From assembly GCA_963977125.1 (NCBI GenBank), contig CAXBNJ010000002.1, forward strand, positions 434,001 through 498,000: DNA of 64,000 nucleotides, given 5' to 3'. Shown here one piece after another: positions 35,177 through 44,790 of the stretch. The translations under genes and the position numbers were made by a program. Position 1 is the stretch's first letter. Each line of letters opens with the position of its first letter. Origin of the DNA: UBA2705 sp963977125 (GTDB taxonomy: Bacteria; Pseudomonadota; Alphaproteobacteria; Micavibrionales; Micavibrionaceae). The notes below the pieces were generated by a model. It was not told where the DNA came from. It did not search any database and saw only the letters and a list, made by a program, of their open reading frames with translations.

Positions 35177-37129
35177 CTATAACATCCAACGTTTATACCA
35201 TAAATGGAACATTAAGACATTCCAAATACGCAAACTATCCGCCTGTGAGCCTTGCTGTGCGCGTTGCCATGCTTTTTCAATCGCACCCATTTCAAAATAA
35301 TCATTCGCCCCGGCTTGCGTATCGAACAATATCTCACTCGCCCAGTCTTTTAAATCACCGCAAAGCCATTCATTAATCGGCGGGCTGAAGCCTTGTTTGG
35401 GACGCTCAAATAAATCACGCGGTACATAACGAGCCAGTAATTCACGGACAATAAACTTGCCTTGCTGTTTACCCTTAACCCTGCGGATTTTTTGAGTAAG
35501 GGGCAATGTCCACGCAAATTTAAAAATGTCGAGATCCATAAAGGGAGAGCGCGTTTCAATCGAATTAGCCATAGTCGCCCTATCAACCTTAACCATCATA
35601 CGGTCGGGTAAATGCGATAAGACATCCCAATACATCATCGATTCTTCGTCTTTAAGTCCATCCGCCTGAAAATGAATATCTTTGGATAAGAGCGGCAAGG
35701 CTTTACTGCCCTTAACAAGCTTATCAGTAGCGTGCCATTGCTGCGAAATAGCATCGTAAAAGCCGCGCAGACTGCGCGCTTCCAATACCTCAAGCAAGCG
35801 ATTAACACGACCATTGCGCGCTTGCAGCGATTGCGGCAAGATTTTATGCAGCATATTATTTAAAGGCCGCCGTAGGAAAAGCGGCATTAAGCGCATTTTT
35901 CGCCAAATAGCGGGCGCTTCAAAATGGCGCTTATAGCCGCCAAACATTTCATCGCCGCCATCGCCCGTTAAGACGACCGTCACATCTTTATGGGCGCGCT
36001 CAGCGACCATAAACGTAGGAATTTGCGAGGCATCAGCAAAAGGTTCATCATAAATATCCGCCATCGCTTCTAAACTTTTCAGCGCATCGGCGGCATCTAC
36101 ATAATATTCATGATGCTCCGTCCCTAAATACTCAGCAATCGCCTTGGCGTGCTCGGCTTCGTTATATTTTTTCTCGTTAAAGCCGATAGAAAATGTTTTC
36201 ACAGGCGCATTCATTTGCTTTTGCATCAGCGCGACGATAAGCGAGGAATCTATACCCCCAGATAAAAATGCACCGAGCGGCACATCGGAGATTAAACGCC
36301 GCTTAACAGCCGCCTGCATTTGGCTATCAAGCGCATTAACCGCATCATCATCGCTTTGCTGCGTATGTATAGCCGCGCGTTGGTCAGCGAGTGTCGTTAT
36401 TGCATTAAAATAGACTTCAAAATATTTTGATAAATCAGCGCCAATATCAATTTTACGCTTATTTATCGTCACGCGATGCCCTGCAGGCAAGCTCCAGACA
36501 TTTTCAAAAATTGAATATGGCGCAGGCACGTAAGAGTGGCGCATATATAGAGCCAGTACATCTTTATCAATTTTCTTATTCGCTTGAAACTCTGGATGCG
36601 CCGCAAAAGCCTTAAGCTCAGAAGCGAAGATAATTTGATTCCCCGCCCAGCCAATATAAAGAGGCTTTTTTCCAAAGCGGTCACGCAGTAAGTGTAATTC
36701 TGCGCTGTGTCTATCCCATAGAGCAATAGCAAACATGCCATTAATCTTTTGAAGCGCCGTATTAATGCCCCAATACTCTATGGCCGCTAAAATAACTTCT
36801 GTATCGGAATGACCAATGAAATTATGGCCGACATCTTCAAGCGCCCGTTTAATTTCAGGGAAATTATAAATCTCGCCATTATAAGCAATAACATAGCGCT
36901 GTTTGCGTGAAATCATCGGCTGATGGCCATGCGCTGATAAATCCACAATCGCTAAGCGGCGATGCCCAAGGACAAGGGCATTATCGGGGTCAGACCACAC
37001 CCCCGATGAATCGGGTCCGCGATGCTCAAGGCGTTCCGTCATATCAGCTGCGATTGCGCGCAAGGCCTCATTATCGAATGATGGGTCGGGGCTTGTGCCC
37101 AGATTAAGAATACCTGTAATGCCGCACAT
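35177..37129 (-). CDS. asnB: Asparagine synthetase (glutamine-hydrolysing)
   Basis: A 650-residue class II glutamine amidotransferase that makes asparagine, or amidates a sugar acid in polysaccharide-linked variants. The start is fixed by the catalytic Cys2 (MCGITGILNL). The glutaminase domain shows RGPDSSG, GHRRLAIVDLS and YNGEIYNF; the synthetase domain has the PP-loop LSGGIDSS near residue 287, then TGDGGDEMFGGY. The length and the C-terminal RPKQGFSPP match the exosortase/surface-glycan type of AsnB. It begins an apparent operon tail after holC (gap 6 bp) and pepA. Confidence 0.93.
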   Translation of the reverse strand: MCGITGILNLGTSPDPSFDNEALRAIAADMTERLEHRGPDSSGVWSDPDNALVLGHRRLAIVDLSAHGHQPMISRKQRYVIAYNGEIYNFPEIKRALEDVGHNFIGHSDTEVILAAIEYWGINTALQKINGMFAIALWDRHSAELHLLRDRFGKKPLYIGWAGNQIIFASELKAFAAHPEFQANKKIDKDVLALYMRHSYVPAPYSIFENVWSLPAGHRVTINKRKIDIGADLSKYFEVYFNAITTLADQRAAIHTQQSDDDAVNALDSQMQAAVKRRLISDVPLGAFLSGGIDSSLIVALMQKQMNAPVKTFSIGFNEKKYNEAEHAKAIAEYLGTEHHEYYVDAADALKSLEAMADIYDEPFADASQIPTFMVAERAHKDVTVVLTGDGGDEMFGGYKRHFEAPAIWRKMRLMPLFLRRPLNNMLHKILPQSLQARNGRVNRLLEVLEARSLRGFYDAISQQWHATDKLVKGSKALPLLSKDIHFQADGLKDEESMMYWDVLSHLPDRMMVKVDRATMANSIETRSPFMDLDIFKFAWTLPLTQKIRRVKGKQQGKFIVRELLARYVPRDLFERPKQGFSPPINEWLCGDLKDWASEILFDTQAGANDYFEMGAIEKAWQRAQQGSQADSLRIWNVLMFHLWYKRWML

Positions 37130-37135
37130 TATGCC

Positions 37136-37585
37136 TTAAGCCTTTTGTTCCCAGCCACCATTATCGGTTTGCTTCCAATAGGTGATTGAATGCCCTGCTT
37201 CTTTATAAGCTTTCCAATGGGCGCGCGCGGTCTTTACTTCATCGGCATTATGGCCGTTCAGCATTTCACAACAAAGTGAATAATCAGCAATATCGCTATT
37301 ATCACTACCGCCCGTTAAAACCAGCATATCGGCTTTATTAAGGTTATCAAGCGCGGCGGTTAATAAGACAGGCTGGTCTTCGCTATGTGCTTCAGCAGCA
37401 GCGCCGTGAGGGATAAAGCCATGATTACGATAGCCCCAGAGAGCCTGACTAAGGCCTTCAATATAGTTTTCATCCCCCGTGCGCACCAAAATGCGCTTAC
37501 CGTTATCAAGCGCTTTGCGCAATAATAACGGCAAAGCTTGCTCTAAGCTTTGCTGTTGTAGGTGATAAAAACGGATATCAGTCAT
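37136..37585 (-). CDS. holC: DNA polymerase III chi subunit
   Basis: A 149-residue HolC protein. Chi links the clamp loader to single-stranded DNA-binding protein at the replication fork. Family marks are the N-terminal FYHLQQQSLEQALPLLLRKA, the GKRILVRTGDENYIEGLSQA strand-helix, the FIPHG motif near residue 78 and a C-terminal RAHWKAYKEAGHSITYWKQ. It is located between pepA (12 bp upstream) and asnB (6 bp downstream); pepA-holC pairing is common in proteobacteria. Confidence 0.9.
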   Translation of the reverse strand: MTDIRFYHLQQQSLEQALPLLLRKALDNGKRILVRTGDENYIEGLSQALWGYRNHGFIPHGAAAEAHSEDQPVLLTAALDNLNKADMLVLTGGSDNSDIADYSLCCEMLNGHNADEVKTARAHWKAYKEAGHSITYWKQTDNGGWEQKA

Positions 37586-37597
37586 TTATACGGCCAT

Positions 37598-39106
37598 TTA
37601 CTCGTAATGATCAGAGATTAAGTTGTGCAACACGCGAACGCCCGCGCCAGTACCGCCATGCGGACCAAGCACTTTATCTTTATGCGCCCATGCTGTCCCA
37701 GCAATATCCATATGCGCCCAAGGACGGTCTTTATCAATAAAGAATTCCAAAAATGCTGCTGCCGTTGATGCGCCGCCAAAGCGCGCAACCGCACCCAGAT
37801 TAGCGTAATCAGCAATTTTGCTTTTCATTTCATCGCTAAAGTTTTCACCGAGTGGCATACGCCAGACTTTCTCGCCGCTATGCGCGCCAGATTTTTCCAT
37901 TTTTGACCAGAGGTCATCTGAATTTGTAAACACGCCTGTGTGTTCAGTCCCCAGCGCCACCATGATTGCGCCCGTTAATGTCGCAAGGTCAATCAGGATT
38001 TTAGGGTCGTCTTGTTCTTGAACATAAGACAAGGTATCACAAAGCACCAAGCGGCCTTCCGCATCAGTGTTGAGCACTTCAATTGTTTTGCCGTTATAAG
38101 CTTTGATAATATCACCAGGGCGATACGCGTTATCAGAGGGCATGTTTTCAACAAGGCCAATCGCCGCAACGACGTTAACGGGGGCTTTACGAAGCGCTAA
38201 AGAAAGCATCAAACCACAGACCGCAGCCGAGCCACCCATATCCATTTTCATGAGATCCATTTGCGCGGCAGGTTTAATCGAAATACCGCCCGTATCAAAT
38301 GTTACGCCTTTACCAACGAAACCCAGTGGCTTTTCACCCGATTTGCCGCCATTCCAACGCATGATCACCATGCATGAATCGCGCTCAGAACCTTGACCAA
38401 CGGCGGTTAATGCGCCCATGCCCATTTTGACCATTTTCTTTTCATCAAGAATTTCGATTTGCACGCCAAGTGGCTTCAATTTATCTTTAACCGTTTCAGC
38501 ATAGCTTTCTGGGTAAAGTACATTAGGGGGCTCATTCACAAGATCACGTGCGAAGAATATGCCTTCTGCCACGGCGTGTAAGTCTTCGTATATCTCGCTC
38601 GCTGTATTCGCATCATTACAGACGAATTCTATATTTTCAATTGTGACTTTATCGTCCTTTTCATCACGTTTATCTTTATATTTATCAAACGTGTAAGCCG
38701 CTAAGTTTAGGCCCAAAGCCATATGGGCGGTGATAATATCCATTGCGATTTCATTATCAATTATGTTTTGCTCTAAATAGATGCCCACATTACACGCATG
38801 AACCTGTTTGAGCATTTTGCACAATTTACCGCCTGCGGTTTCTGCATGGTCAGCGTTCATTTTTGCTTCTTCACCAAGGCCGAGCAATACGACTTGTCTA
38901 TAACCGCTTGATTTTGGCAGGCGTATTAATAAAAACTCGCCTAACTTATATTTAAAATGCTGTGCTTGCCCTGCGTGTTCAGAAATCAGCCCGTCAGTTT
39001 TCTTATCCAAATCCAATAAAGCGCCGTGCATTTCCTGTCCTTTGAAAACAGGGAAAATCAGCGTTTCAGCGCTATTTGTTAATTGACTTTGAAATGAAAT
39101 TTGCAT
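37598..39106 (-). CDS. pepA: Leucyl aminopeptidase (M17)
   Basis: A 502-residue cytosolic dinuclear-metal aminopeptidase. The catalytic core has LGFVGKGVTFDTGGISIKP with metal-binding Lys and Asp, MDLMKMDMGGSAAV, and the signature NTDAEGRLVL near residue 350. The C-terminus (ARFGGASTAAAFLEFF, then WAHMDIAGTAW) is typical. The frame also has an ATG two codons upstream (39112), but AAGGA directly abuts that codon and sits 6 bases before ATG 39106, so 39106 is preferred. Divergent from lptF and leading the pepA-holC-asnB run. Confidence 0.95.
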   Translation of the reverse strand: MQISFQSQLTNSAETLIFPVFKGQEMHGALLDLDKKTDGLISEHAGQAQHFKYKLGEFLLIRLPKSSGYRQVVLLGLGEEAKMNADHAETAGGKLCKMLKQVHACNVGIYLEQNIIDNEIAMDIITAHMALGLNLAAYTFDKYKDKRDEKDDKVTIENIEFVCNDANTASEIYEDLHAVAEGIFFARDLVNEPPNVLYPESYAETVKDKLKPLGVQIEILDEKKMVKMGMGALTAVGQGSERDSCMVIMRWNGGKSGEKPLGFVGKGVTFDTGGISIKPAAQMDLMKMDMGGSAAVCGLMLSLALRKAPVNVVAAIGLVENMPSDNAYRPGDIIKAYNGKTIEVLNTDAEGRLVLCDTLSYVQEQDDPKILIDLATLTGAIMVALGTEHTGVFTNSDDLWSKMEKSGAHSGEKVWRMPLGENFSDEMKSKIADYANLGAVARFGGASTAAAFLEFFIDKDRPWAHMDIAGTAWAHKDKVLGPHGGTGAGVRVLHNLISDHYE

Positions 39107-39281
39107 GGGCATTCCTTAATATAAAAATTATGTGTTTTAATCGCATTGTTTAAACTGCAAATATCATGGCTGAGCCCCCCGAAAAGGTCAATCCTTAACC
39201 GCAAAAGGATCAGCACTCATACACAATTTGCACCGTGAATATGCACTTGAATTTTACCGCGTAATACGTCATAAACAGCGC

Positions 39282-40412
39282 ATGAAGATTATTAATCAAT
39301 ATTTATTTTGGCAACTCCTGGGCATTACGGTCATCGTAACGCTGACGCTAACGGGCGTAATTTTCTTGTCGCAATCCCTGCGCTTCCTAGAGCTCATCAT
39401 TGAATCGGGTGCTTCGGGCAGTATCTTTATGCTGCTTATCTTACTGGCTCTGCCACGTTTTTTTGAAGTTATTGTCCCCATAGCCTTATCAATTGCGACC
39501 CTCTTTCTATATAATCGCATGACAACAGATAGTGAACTGGTCGTCATGCGCTCACTGGGCTTTTCACCGGGGCGTATTGCACGACCTGCCATTGTTTTAT
39601 CGATACTTACCTCGTTATTATTGATGTTCATGACGACATGGGCGGGGCCATCAGCATCCGCTAAAATGCAGCGTCTAAGCAAAGAAGTGAAAGCAGAATA
39701 TTCAAGCCTGATCTTCCGTGAAGGGGTTTTTAACTCTGTGGCTAAAGGCGTGACTATTTATATACGCAAACGCAATGCCGATGGCAGCTTAAGCGGTATG
39801 CTTATTCATGACGCTCGTAAAAAAGATGAGCCCGCCTCGACTATCGTCGCCAAATCAGGCGTGATTGTTTCGACAGAGAATGGACAACAAGTTTTAGTTT
39901 TTGACGGCATCAGACAAAGCTATAACCCAAAAAGCAAAGCGTTAAATAAGTTACAATTCGCGCGCTATAGTATCGACATCCCCAATGACCAAGGCCGCGT
40001 CAGCGATCGTTGGGTTGAGCCTGATGAGCGCACCTTCATTCAATTACTCAATCCTGATTTAACGGATAGCGATGATTTGCGTCATAAGCGCGAATTTATG
40101 GTCGAAGCTCATCGACGAATTATTAGCCCACTTTTAGCGCCATGTTTCGCTTTAATCGCATTATGCGCGTTACTTTTAGGCCCTGTAGACAGGCGCGGTC
40201 AGGGGCGGCGCATTATTGTTGCGGCCATATCTATTATTTTATTGCAAAGCCTTTATCTTGTCTTTTTCAACATCGCGAAAGATCACAATTTCGGCATAAT
40301 ATTGCTCTATATGATCACTATGCTGCCCATAGTATTATGTGGGTATACACTCAGTCAATTCGGTGAGAGCTTTCGCCGCCGCTTACTTCTTAATAAGGGC
40401 GCGCGCTTATGA
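39282..40412 (+). CDS. lptF: LPS export permease LptF
   Basis: A 376-residue inner-membrane subunit of the LptB2FG ABC transporter that extracts lipopolysaccharide and feeds LptC. Six helices flank a periplasmic beta-jellyroll (residues about 105-265). Family elements are YLFWQLLGITVIVTLTLTG, the TDSELVVMRSLGFSP coupling helix near residue 80, and RRIISPLLAPCFALIALC. The frame continues to a TTG at 39228, but ATG 39282 begins at the usual cytoplasmic residue before helix 1. It overlaps lptG by 4 bp, so translation is coupled. Confidence 0.93.
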   Translation: MKIINQYLFWQLLGITVIVTLTLTGVIFLSQSLRFLELIIESGASGSIFMLLILLALPRFFEVIVPIALSIATLFLYNRMTTDSELVVMRSLGFSPGRIARPAIVLSILTSLLLMFMTTWAGPSASAKMQRLSKEVKAEYSSLIFREGVFNSVAKGVTIYIRKRNADGSLSGMLIHDARKKDEPASTIVAKSGVIVSTENGQQVLVFDGIRQSYNPKSKALNKLQFARYSIDIPNDQGRVSDRWVEPDERTFIQLLNPDLTDSDDLRHKREFMVEAHRRIISPLLAPCFALIALCALLLGPVDRRGQGRRIIVAAISIILLQSLYLVFFNIAKDHNFGIILLYMITMLPIVLCGYTLSQFGESFRRRLLLNKGARL

Positions 40413-41506
40413 TCAATACATTAAATATCTATCTGGTTAAAAATTATTTGCGCAACAGCCTTGGCCTGCTCGCTTTATTCTTATGTATTATTTACCTGTT
40501 TGATACGGTAGAGCTTATTCGTCGCGCCAGTAAATTTGATGATGTGCCACTATCCCTTGTCTTGCATATGGCGCTTTTGAAATTGCCCGAGATAGGCCAA
40601 GTCATTATGCCTTTCATCATCTTATTTGGCTCTATTTACACATTCTGGCAGCTCTCCCGCCGCAGTGAACTTGTCATTATTCGCTCCGCAGGTCTTTCTG
40701 CGTGGCAGTTCTTAGCGCCACTTGTTTCCGTTGCCTTGCTTATTGGCATTGTACAAATCACAGCCATAAACCCTTTAGGCGCCGCCTTATTAGCACGGTT
40801 CGAACAATTGGAAAGCAACCATTTAAGCCATCAGCGTAATTTGATTGCTTTATTTGAGGGCGGCTTATGGCTGAAGCAGAAAAATGAAGATGATGCTGAT
40901 GGCTATATCATTATTCATGCAGAGAAAATTCATCGCGAAAGCTGGGAGCTCGACAAGGTCATTGCCTTTTACTTTAGCGAAAAAGACGATTTTATCCGCC
41001 GCATAGATGCCGATGAGGCCATTCTTGAAAAAGGCCAATGGCGTTTCAGCCAAGCTATATTAAACACAGGCAGCGCCCCTGCTATGCCTGTCAATAACTA
41101 CACTTTGCGCACAGACCTCACGCGTGAAGACATTGAGGAGACCTTTTCGTCCCCTGAGACCATTTCATTTTGGAAGCTGCCAAGTTTCATCAAAACGCTT
41201 GAAACCGCAGGCTTTGATAGCACGCGCATGAAAATTCATCTGCAAAACTTATTGGCCCTGCCTGTTTTATTTGTCGCCATGGTTTTGCTGGCTGCGGTTG
41301 TCTCCTTAAGACCTCAAAGAAGTGGCAATACATCCTTGCTTATATTATCCGGTATATTTATTGGATTCTTTATATTTTTAGGCTCCAGTTTCTTAAATGC
41401 ATTGGGCGCATCTCAGCAAATACCCGTCATATTATCGGCTTGGAGTCCCGCATTTATCACGCTGCTTTTAGGGGGCGGCGCGTTATTTACCATTGAAGAT
41501 GGTTAA
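40409..41506 (+). CDS. lptG: LPS export permease LptG
   Basis: A 365-residue partner of LptF in LPS export. It has the same six-helix plus jellyroll layout: LNIYLVKNYLRNSLGLLALF at the start, the RRSELVIIRSAGLSAWQF coupling helix near residue 88, and a C-terminal three-helix bundle with PVLFVAMVLLAAVVSLRPQR. The start ATG overlaps the lptF stop (ATGA). No terminator is obvious; a 290-bp gap leads to mlaA. Confidence 0.93.
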   Translation: MINTLNIYLVKNYLRNSLGLLALFLCIIYLFDTVELIRRASKFDDVPLSLVLHMALLKLPEIGQVIMPFIILFGSIYTFWQLSRRSELVIIRSAGLSAWQFLAPLVSVALLIGIVQITAINPLGAALLARFEQLESNHLSHQRNLIALFEGGLWLKQKNEDDADGYIIIHAEKIHRESWELDKVIAFYFSEKDDFIRRIDADEAILEKGQWRFSQAILNTGSAPAMPVNNYTLRTDLTREDIEETFSSPETISFWKLPSFIKTLETAGFDSTRMKIHLQNLLALPVLFVAMVLLAAVVSLRPQRSGNTSLLILSGIFIGFFIFLGSSFLNALGASQQIPVILSAWSPAFITLLLGGGALFTIEDG

Positions 41507-41795
41507 CTAAAACAAGCAAGAACTGAATACTCACTTGACGAAGCGTCCTATTCACACTAAACAGATGCGTTTGGATAAGCATATTAACGCACAATTAATA
41601 ACCTTATGTATGGTATTTATATGGCCTTTATCGCGTCAGCGGTGGTTTCTGATTATAAAAACATGTGTAATATTATTTTTTCGCGTTGGTAACCTTTCGG
41701 TAAGACTGTAGATATATTATCTATAAGAGTAGACGATCATAATATTAGATTCGTTCATTTATTAAGAAATTAAATCAGGTGCATAGAGGCCAGTT
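41507..41795. other. Intergenic region upstream of mlaA
   Basis: This 289-bp stretch has no ORF. Near 41711 there is a short inverted repeat (TAGATA-TAT-TATCTA) that could be part of a promoter or operator for mlaA. A strong Shine-Dalgarno (AGAGG) closes the region. Confidence 0.4.
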
Positions 41796-42587
41796 ATGAA
41801 TATAGTAAACACTGCGATACATTATTTTAAAAAATCAGGTAAATCCCTACAGATAAACCTTATAATCGGGTTCTCTGCTATCGCATTGACATCGTGCTCT
41901 ACATCTGACAAATCAATGACGGGCGGTATATCTGACCCTTTTGAAGGCGCCAACCGCGCAGTCTTTGCTTTTAATGAGACAGCAGATGCAATTATTCTCA
42001 AGCCTATCGCACAGGGCTATCGTTTTGTTGTTCCTTCCGAACTACGCACTGGCGTACGCAACGCTCTGCGTAACTTAAAAAGCCCTATTTATTTAGGTAA
42101 TGAATTATTGCAAGGCGACCTTAAAGGTGCTGGCAATGTAGTAACCCGCGCAGCCATTAACTCCCTTATTGGTGTTGGCGGCTTGTTTGACGTTGCGGGC
42201 TATGAAGGCATTGAGTTTGAAGAAGAAGATTTCGGCCAAACGCTTGCTGTTTGGGGCATTGGCCATGGCCCATATCTTGTTGCTCCATTAATGGGCCCCG
42301 GCTCTTTCCGCGACTTCTCAGGCCGCATTGTTGACGCAGCTATGGATCCACTACAGTGGTGGTTGACCAACACAGACCAAGAAGAATGGCTATATGCTCG
42401 CATGGGCGTCGAAGCTATCTCTAAACGTGAAGAGCTCCTTGACGTTCTCGCTGAGTTGAAAATGGGCGCTATTGATTACTATGCGACTGTTCGTAGTGTT
42501 TACGTACAAAACCGTGCAAGCTTAGTTGCTGACAAAAACACTGATGATATGTTCTTACAAGACATACCGGATTATGACGGACAGTAA
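41796..42587 (+). CDS. mlaA: Outer-membrane lipid asymmetry lipoprotein MlaA (VacJ)
   Basis: A 263-residue outer-membrane lipoprotein that removes misplaced phospholipids from the outer leaflet and hands them to MlaC. The signal peptide ends in lipobox LTSC with Cys34 as the lipidated residue, after an unusually long N-terminal extension. Family features are DPFEGANRAVFAFNE, VPSELRTGVRNALRNLKSP, the DFGQTLAVWGIGHGPYLV core and GPGSFRDFSGRIVD. It is followed by mlaC after 40 bp; mlaBDEF are not in the window and must lie elsewhere. Confidence 0.95.
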   Translation: MNIVNTAIHYFKKSGKSLQINLIIGFSAIALTSCSTSDKSMTGGISDPFEGANRAVFAFNETADAIILKPIAQGYRFVVPSELRTGVRNALRNLKSPIYLGNELLQGDLKGAGNVVTRAAINSLIGVGGLFDVAGYEGIEFEEEDFGQTLAVWGIGHGPYLVAPLMGPGSFRDFSGRIVDAAMDPLQWWLTNTDQEEWLYARMGVEAISKREELLDVLAELKMGAIDYYATVRSVYVQNRASLVADKNTDDMFLQDIPDYDGQ

Positions 42588-42627
42588 TGCGCCCCTATTC
42601 TATTTTAATATTAAGGCATAAAAGACT

Positions 42628-43263
42628 ATGGTTAGACCTCTTTACTTATTAACAGCTCTTGTTTGTAGCGCATTTGTCGTTATGGCTATGCCTGGCATTA
42701 AAAATGCGGCTTATGCCGATGCAGCCGCAGCACAAGAAGAAGACGTCATTAAATTTGTCTCTAAAATGTCGAATACTGGCCTGGAGTTTTTAAGCAATGC
42801 TAAGCTTAGCGAAGCGCAAAAGAAGAAACGCTTCAAAGCTCTGCTTGACAGTCATTTTGATATTAAAACCATCGCACAATTTGCACTCGGGCATCACTGG
42901 CGCGACATCTCAGATAGCGAGAAAAAAGAATATGTCGACCTGTTCGAAAAAATGGTTGTGAATATCTACGCCCGTCGATTTGGCGATTATAAAGGCCAAG
43001 AGATCCTTGTTAAAAGCGCCAATAAGCGCGGAAAACGTGACTTTATCGTATCCTCTGTAATCCTTCCGCCAAAAGGTGAAAATGGCCCAGAAGTTAATTT
43101 GGACTGGCGCGTTCGTAATCGTAATGGATCATTGAGAATTATCGATATCTCTGTCGAAGGCACCAGCATGATTATCACGCAACGTGCTGATTTTTCTGCC
43201 GTTATCCAAAAAGGCAATGGCGATATTGGATTTTTGCTTGCTGAGATGCGCAAAAACGAATAA
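42628..43263 (+). CDS. mlaC: Periplasmic phospholipid-binding protein MlaC
   Basis: A 211-residue periplasmic shuttle of the Mla pathway. A signal peptide spans residues 1-30 (PLYLLTALVCSAFVVMAM, cut near AYA). The mature part shows the MlaC/Ttg2D pattern: LLDSHFDIKTIAQFALGHHW, YVDLFEKMVVNIYARRFGDY and VNLDWRVRNRNGSLRIIDIS. AAGG lies 11 bases upstream of ATG. It directly follows mlaA, which gives its lipid in the outer-membrane-to-inner-membrane direction. Confidence 0.93.
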   Translation: MVRPLYLLTALVCSAFVVMAMPGIKNAAYADAAAAQEEDVIKFVSKMSNTGLEFLSNAKLSEAQKKKRFKALLDSHFDIKTIAQFALGHHWRDISDSEKKEYVDLFEKMVVNIYARRFGDYKGQEILVKSANKRGKRDFIVSSVILPPKGENGPEVNLDWRVRNRNGSLRIIDISVEGTSMIITQRADFSAVIQKGNGDIGFLLAEMRKNE

Positions 43264-43808
43264 TCACAGCTCTCTAATACTCGCCACGAATAAACATCGT
43301 CCACAACAACCATTGCCCTCTTTGTTAAAAAAGGGCAATGAAACGCTCTGCGCTAAATCTGACTATATTTTTATATGAAATTTAAAGAATTAGGCCCCTA
43401 AAAAGGGGAGACCGGTTTCAAATTGCTCTGAAACCGGCCATTCTTTTCTTTGGGGAAAGAGAAAGAAACTTGTTCTGTTATATCGAGCTTTAAAGCTCGT
43501 CTGATTGCCCTGCGCCTTTTTGAATAGACCTCAAAACAATCACTGCGCGTACACACTCTCTTAATCGAACCGCGCGTCCATCCGATAAAAACATTTTTAG
43601 AACAAACTTAATTTAAGCGCAAGCATTAATTTGGTTAATCCCAAATTAATATTAAAAAAAGCAAGAATTTTTAGCACAGCCTATATTTAAAAAGATATAA
43701 AACCACTCAATAGGATAAGATTATCGCTTTAATATCTGGCCTATAATAGCATTTCGCGCTAAAACTCTTTTCTGCATATTTAATACTAATGTTAAAGGCT
43801 ATCTATTC
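43264..43808. other. Structured ORF-free intergenic region with five hairpins
   Basis: This 545-bp gap has no plausible gene. Between 43311 and 43499 it carries five successive hairpins: 43311-43340 (CATTGCCC/GGGCAATG), 43395-43408 (CCCC/GGGG), 43412-43437 (CCGGTTTCA/TGAAACCGG, followed by a T-rich tail, a probable mlaC terminator), 43441-43467 (Py/Pu stem with GGGG loop), and the perfect palindrome CGAGCTTTAAAGCTCG at 43484-43499. The remaining 300 bp up to the hydrolase gene is AT-rich. It may be terminators plus a leader, or a small RNA; no known RNA family is recognised. Confidence 0.5.
43411..43453 (+). terminator. Probable Rho-independent terminator of the mla genes
   Basis: CCGGTTTCA (43412-43420) pairs with TGAAACCGG (43429-43437) around an 8-base loop, followed by CCATTCTTTTCTTT. 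It lies 150 bp past the mlaC stop. Confidence 0.55.
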
Positions 43809-44786
43809 ATGAGCGATTTAATTATTCCCCGTTGGCGCACAGACCCAACGCCAGCCGATAAAGTTCTCATCGCGCGCGGTAAATGGATTGATACGGATCG
43901 CGGTGATCGCGCCGTTTTATATAAGATATATCAGCCAGCCCCTATCGAAGGCATGGAACAATCAGACAAAAAACTACCTGTAATTATATGGTCACATGGG
44001 CTTGGCGGTACGCGTGATGGCGCAGGCTTTGTTGCACGATACCTTGCGAGCTTTGGTTATATCATTGTTCACATACAGCATCACGGCACAGATAGCAGCC
44101 TGTGGGAAGGAAAAGCGGGGCATCCATGGGATAATATCCGCGCCGCAAAAATTCCGCGCAAGGCCGCCTTACAACGCTACCAAGACGTCCCCTTTGCCAT
44201 TCGCTGCCTTAAAACGGCGAAAAATATTGACGATACGCTGTATCAGCGTATGGATTTTGACAATATGGGCATGTCTGGTCATTCTTTTGGGGCTGGTACA
44301 AGTCAAATCATGGCAGGACAAACACTAGGGCGCGGCAAACGCCTTTATCAATACAAACAAGAAGATTTTAAAGCGGGCATTATATACTCCCCCATTCCGT
44401 CCTTTAACCGCCAAGATGATGCGGCTGTGGTTTACGGGGCGATTGATATACCGTTATTTCACATGACAGGCACAGATGACGGTAGCCCGTTAGACAATAC
44501 AGGTTACGAGCCGCGCCTTGAAGTCTATGAAGCCATCGACAAAGCCGATCAGCATTTATTTGTGTTGGAAGATGGCGACCATATGATTTATAGCGGCTCG
44601 CGCGGTCAGCTCGGTGCGAGTGATAATCGTGAGCGCCATGAAGAACTCATCCTTATTTCCAGTCTCGCATTCTGGGATAGTTACCTGCGCCACGATAAAA
44701 ATGCACTCCACTGGTTGACGGGCGACGGATTTGATACATATCTAGCAAGTGACGGTTATTATAAATTCAAAGAGAAAACACGTTAA
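43809..44786 (+). CDS. Alpha/beta hydrolase (PAF-acetylhydrolase/dienelactone hydrolase-like)
   Basis: A 325-residue hydrolase. The oxyanion strand VIIWSHGLGGTRDG near residue 60 is followed by the nucleophile elbow GHSFGAG (Ser near 159), an acid-bearing strand PLFHMTGTDDGSP near 217 and a candidate catalytic His in LEDGDHMIYSG near 256. No signal peptide or membrane segment is seen, so it is likely cytoplasmic. The sequence HIQHHGTDSSLW after the first strand resembles PAF-acetylhydrolase-type lipases, but the substrate is unknown. The ABC ATPase gene starts 4 bp after its stop, so they are probably co-transcribed. Confidence 0.82.
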   Translation: MSDLIIPRWRTDPTPADKVLIARGKWIDTDRGDRAVLYKIYQPAPIEGMEQSDKKLPVIIWSHGLGGTRDGAGFVARYLASFGYIIVHIQHHGTDSSLWEGKAGHPWDNIRAAKIPRKAALQRYQDVPFAIRCLKTAKNIDDTLYQRMDFDNMGMSGHSFGAGTSQIMAGQTLGRGKRLYQYKQEDFKAGIIYSPIPSFNRQDDAAVVYGAIDIPLFHMTGTDDGSPLDNTGYEPRLEVYEAIDKADQHLFVLEDGDHMIYSGSRGQLGASDNRERHEELILISSLAFWDSYLRHDKNALHWLTGDGFDTYLASDGYYKFKEKTR

Positions 44787-44790
44787 GACC

